DNA of 64,000 nt, taken from the NCBI GenBank assembly GCA_964304625.1, contig OZ199838.1, positions 1,240,001 to 1,304,000 of the forward strand, read 5' to 3'. Made by a program: the position numbers and the translations under genes. Source of the DNA: Kudoa neothunni (taxonomy: Eukaryota; Cnidaria). Shown one piece after another: positions 63,653 through 64,000 of this stretch. Position 1 is the first letter of the stretch, and every line of letters begins with the position of its first letter. Below the pieces are notes generated by a model that worked only from the letters and a program-made list of their open reading frames with translations, had not been told where the DNA came from and did not search any database.

Positions 63653-64000
63653 TGGCGTCAGATATTTGTTTTTTGTTTAAGGGATTTTAGAGTTAATCTA
63701 ATTTGACAATGAATCGTAAATTGATTTCATTGTAAAGGCAATCCCGAGATTTTACTGACCATGCCGATCATCATCACATTTACACATAAATTCCAACTTT
63801 GATACATCACATCGCAATAATCTTGTGATCTAAGACACAGATATCTGAATGAGATATCCAGTTGTTTAGAATAATTAATTGCCAACCATATGTATATATT
63901 TATTTGACATCTGCTCTAGAATTGAGTCCACCAATTCGGTTAATCACAAAATAATTATTGGGACCCACGCGTAATCCAATCTTATTATTTCTCCATTAAA
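63653..64000. other. End of window, nothing recognised
   Basis: No gene or repeat seen in the last 348 bases. Confidence 0.4.

Overview
This is an AT-rich eukaryotic window (one 200-base N gap at 10958-11157), very probably from an animal. A family-31 (beta-1,3-galactosyltransferase-like) type II glycosyltransferase, spliced genes with signal and transmembrane segments, and animal-type DNA transposons all point that way. The four spliced genes have introns of only 38-59 bases, and genes are sparse among decayed mobile DNA. A small-genome, reduced or parasitic animal fits, but the species cannot be named from the sequence alone.

Host genes. (1) 2005-3030, plus: two-exon galactosyltransferase-like gene with one frame break in an A-run. 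(2) 47544-53646, minus: a giant coiled-coil membrane protein. The long open frame starts inside the gene; a 52-base intron links it to a 19-base first exon that completes a signal peptide, giving about 2016 residues with one transmembrane segment near the C-terminus. (3) 43819-44166 and (4) 59091-59462, plus: two tiny three-exon genes (83 and 94 residues) for single-pass membrane proteins. They share intron phases, intron position, an early N-x-T sequon and a Y-L-V/I-Y motif, so they look like paralogues. Each lies downstream of a copy of the same inverted-repeat element (42674-43139; 57578-58119).

Mobile DNA. Six DNA-transposon superfamilies are recognisable and no retroelement was seen: IS630/Tc1-mariner (214-1423, 20346-21678, 31544-32751), piggyBac (9800-10150, 19868-25166, 41533-42392), Merlin/IS1595 (10160-10475), hAT (14655-17891), MULE with FLYWCH finger (21960-23479, 33290-34330) and Tigger/pogo (27657-29517, 44851-46130). 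All transposase genes are broken. Insertion order can be read: an IS630 element and a MULE sit inside the piggyBac element at 19.9-25.2 kb, and the hAT element sits inside one copy of a 2.2-kb direct repeat whose sister copy keeps the empty site.

Repeats. The 2.2-kb unit occurs at 12631-14654 plus 17892-18065 and at 25259-27540, with an older copy at 4850-6010 and an end fragment at 56530-56797. A second non-coding family pairs 8720-9405 with 38850-39545. The rest is AT-rich sequence in which I recognise no gene.
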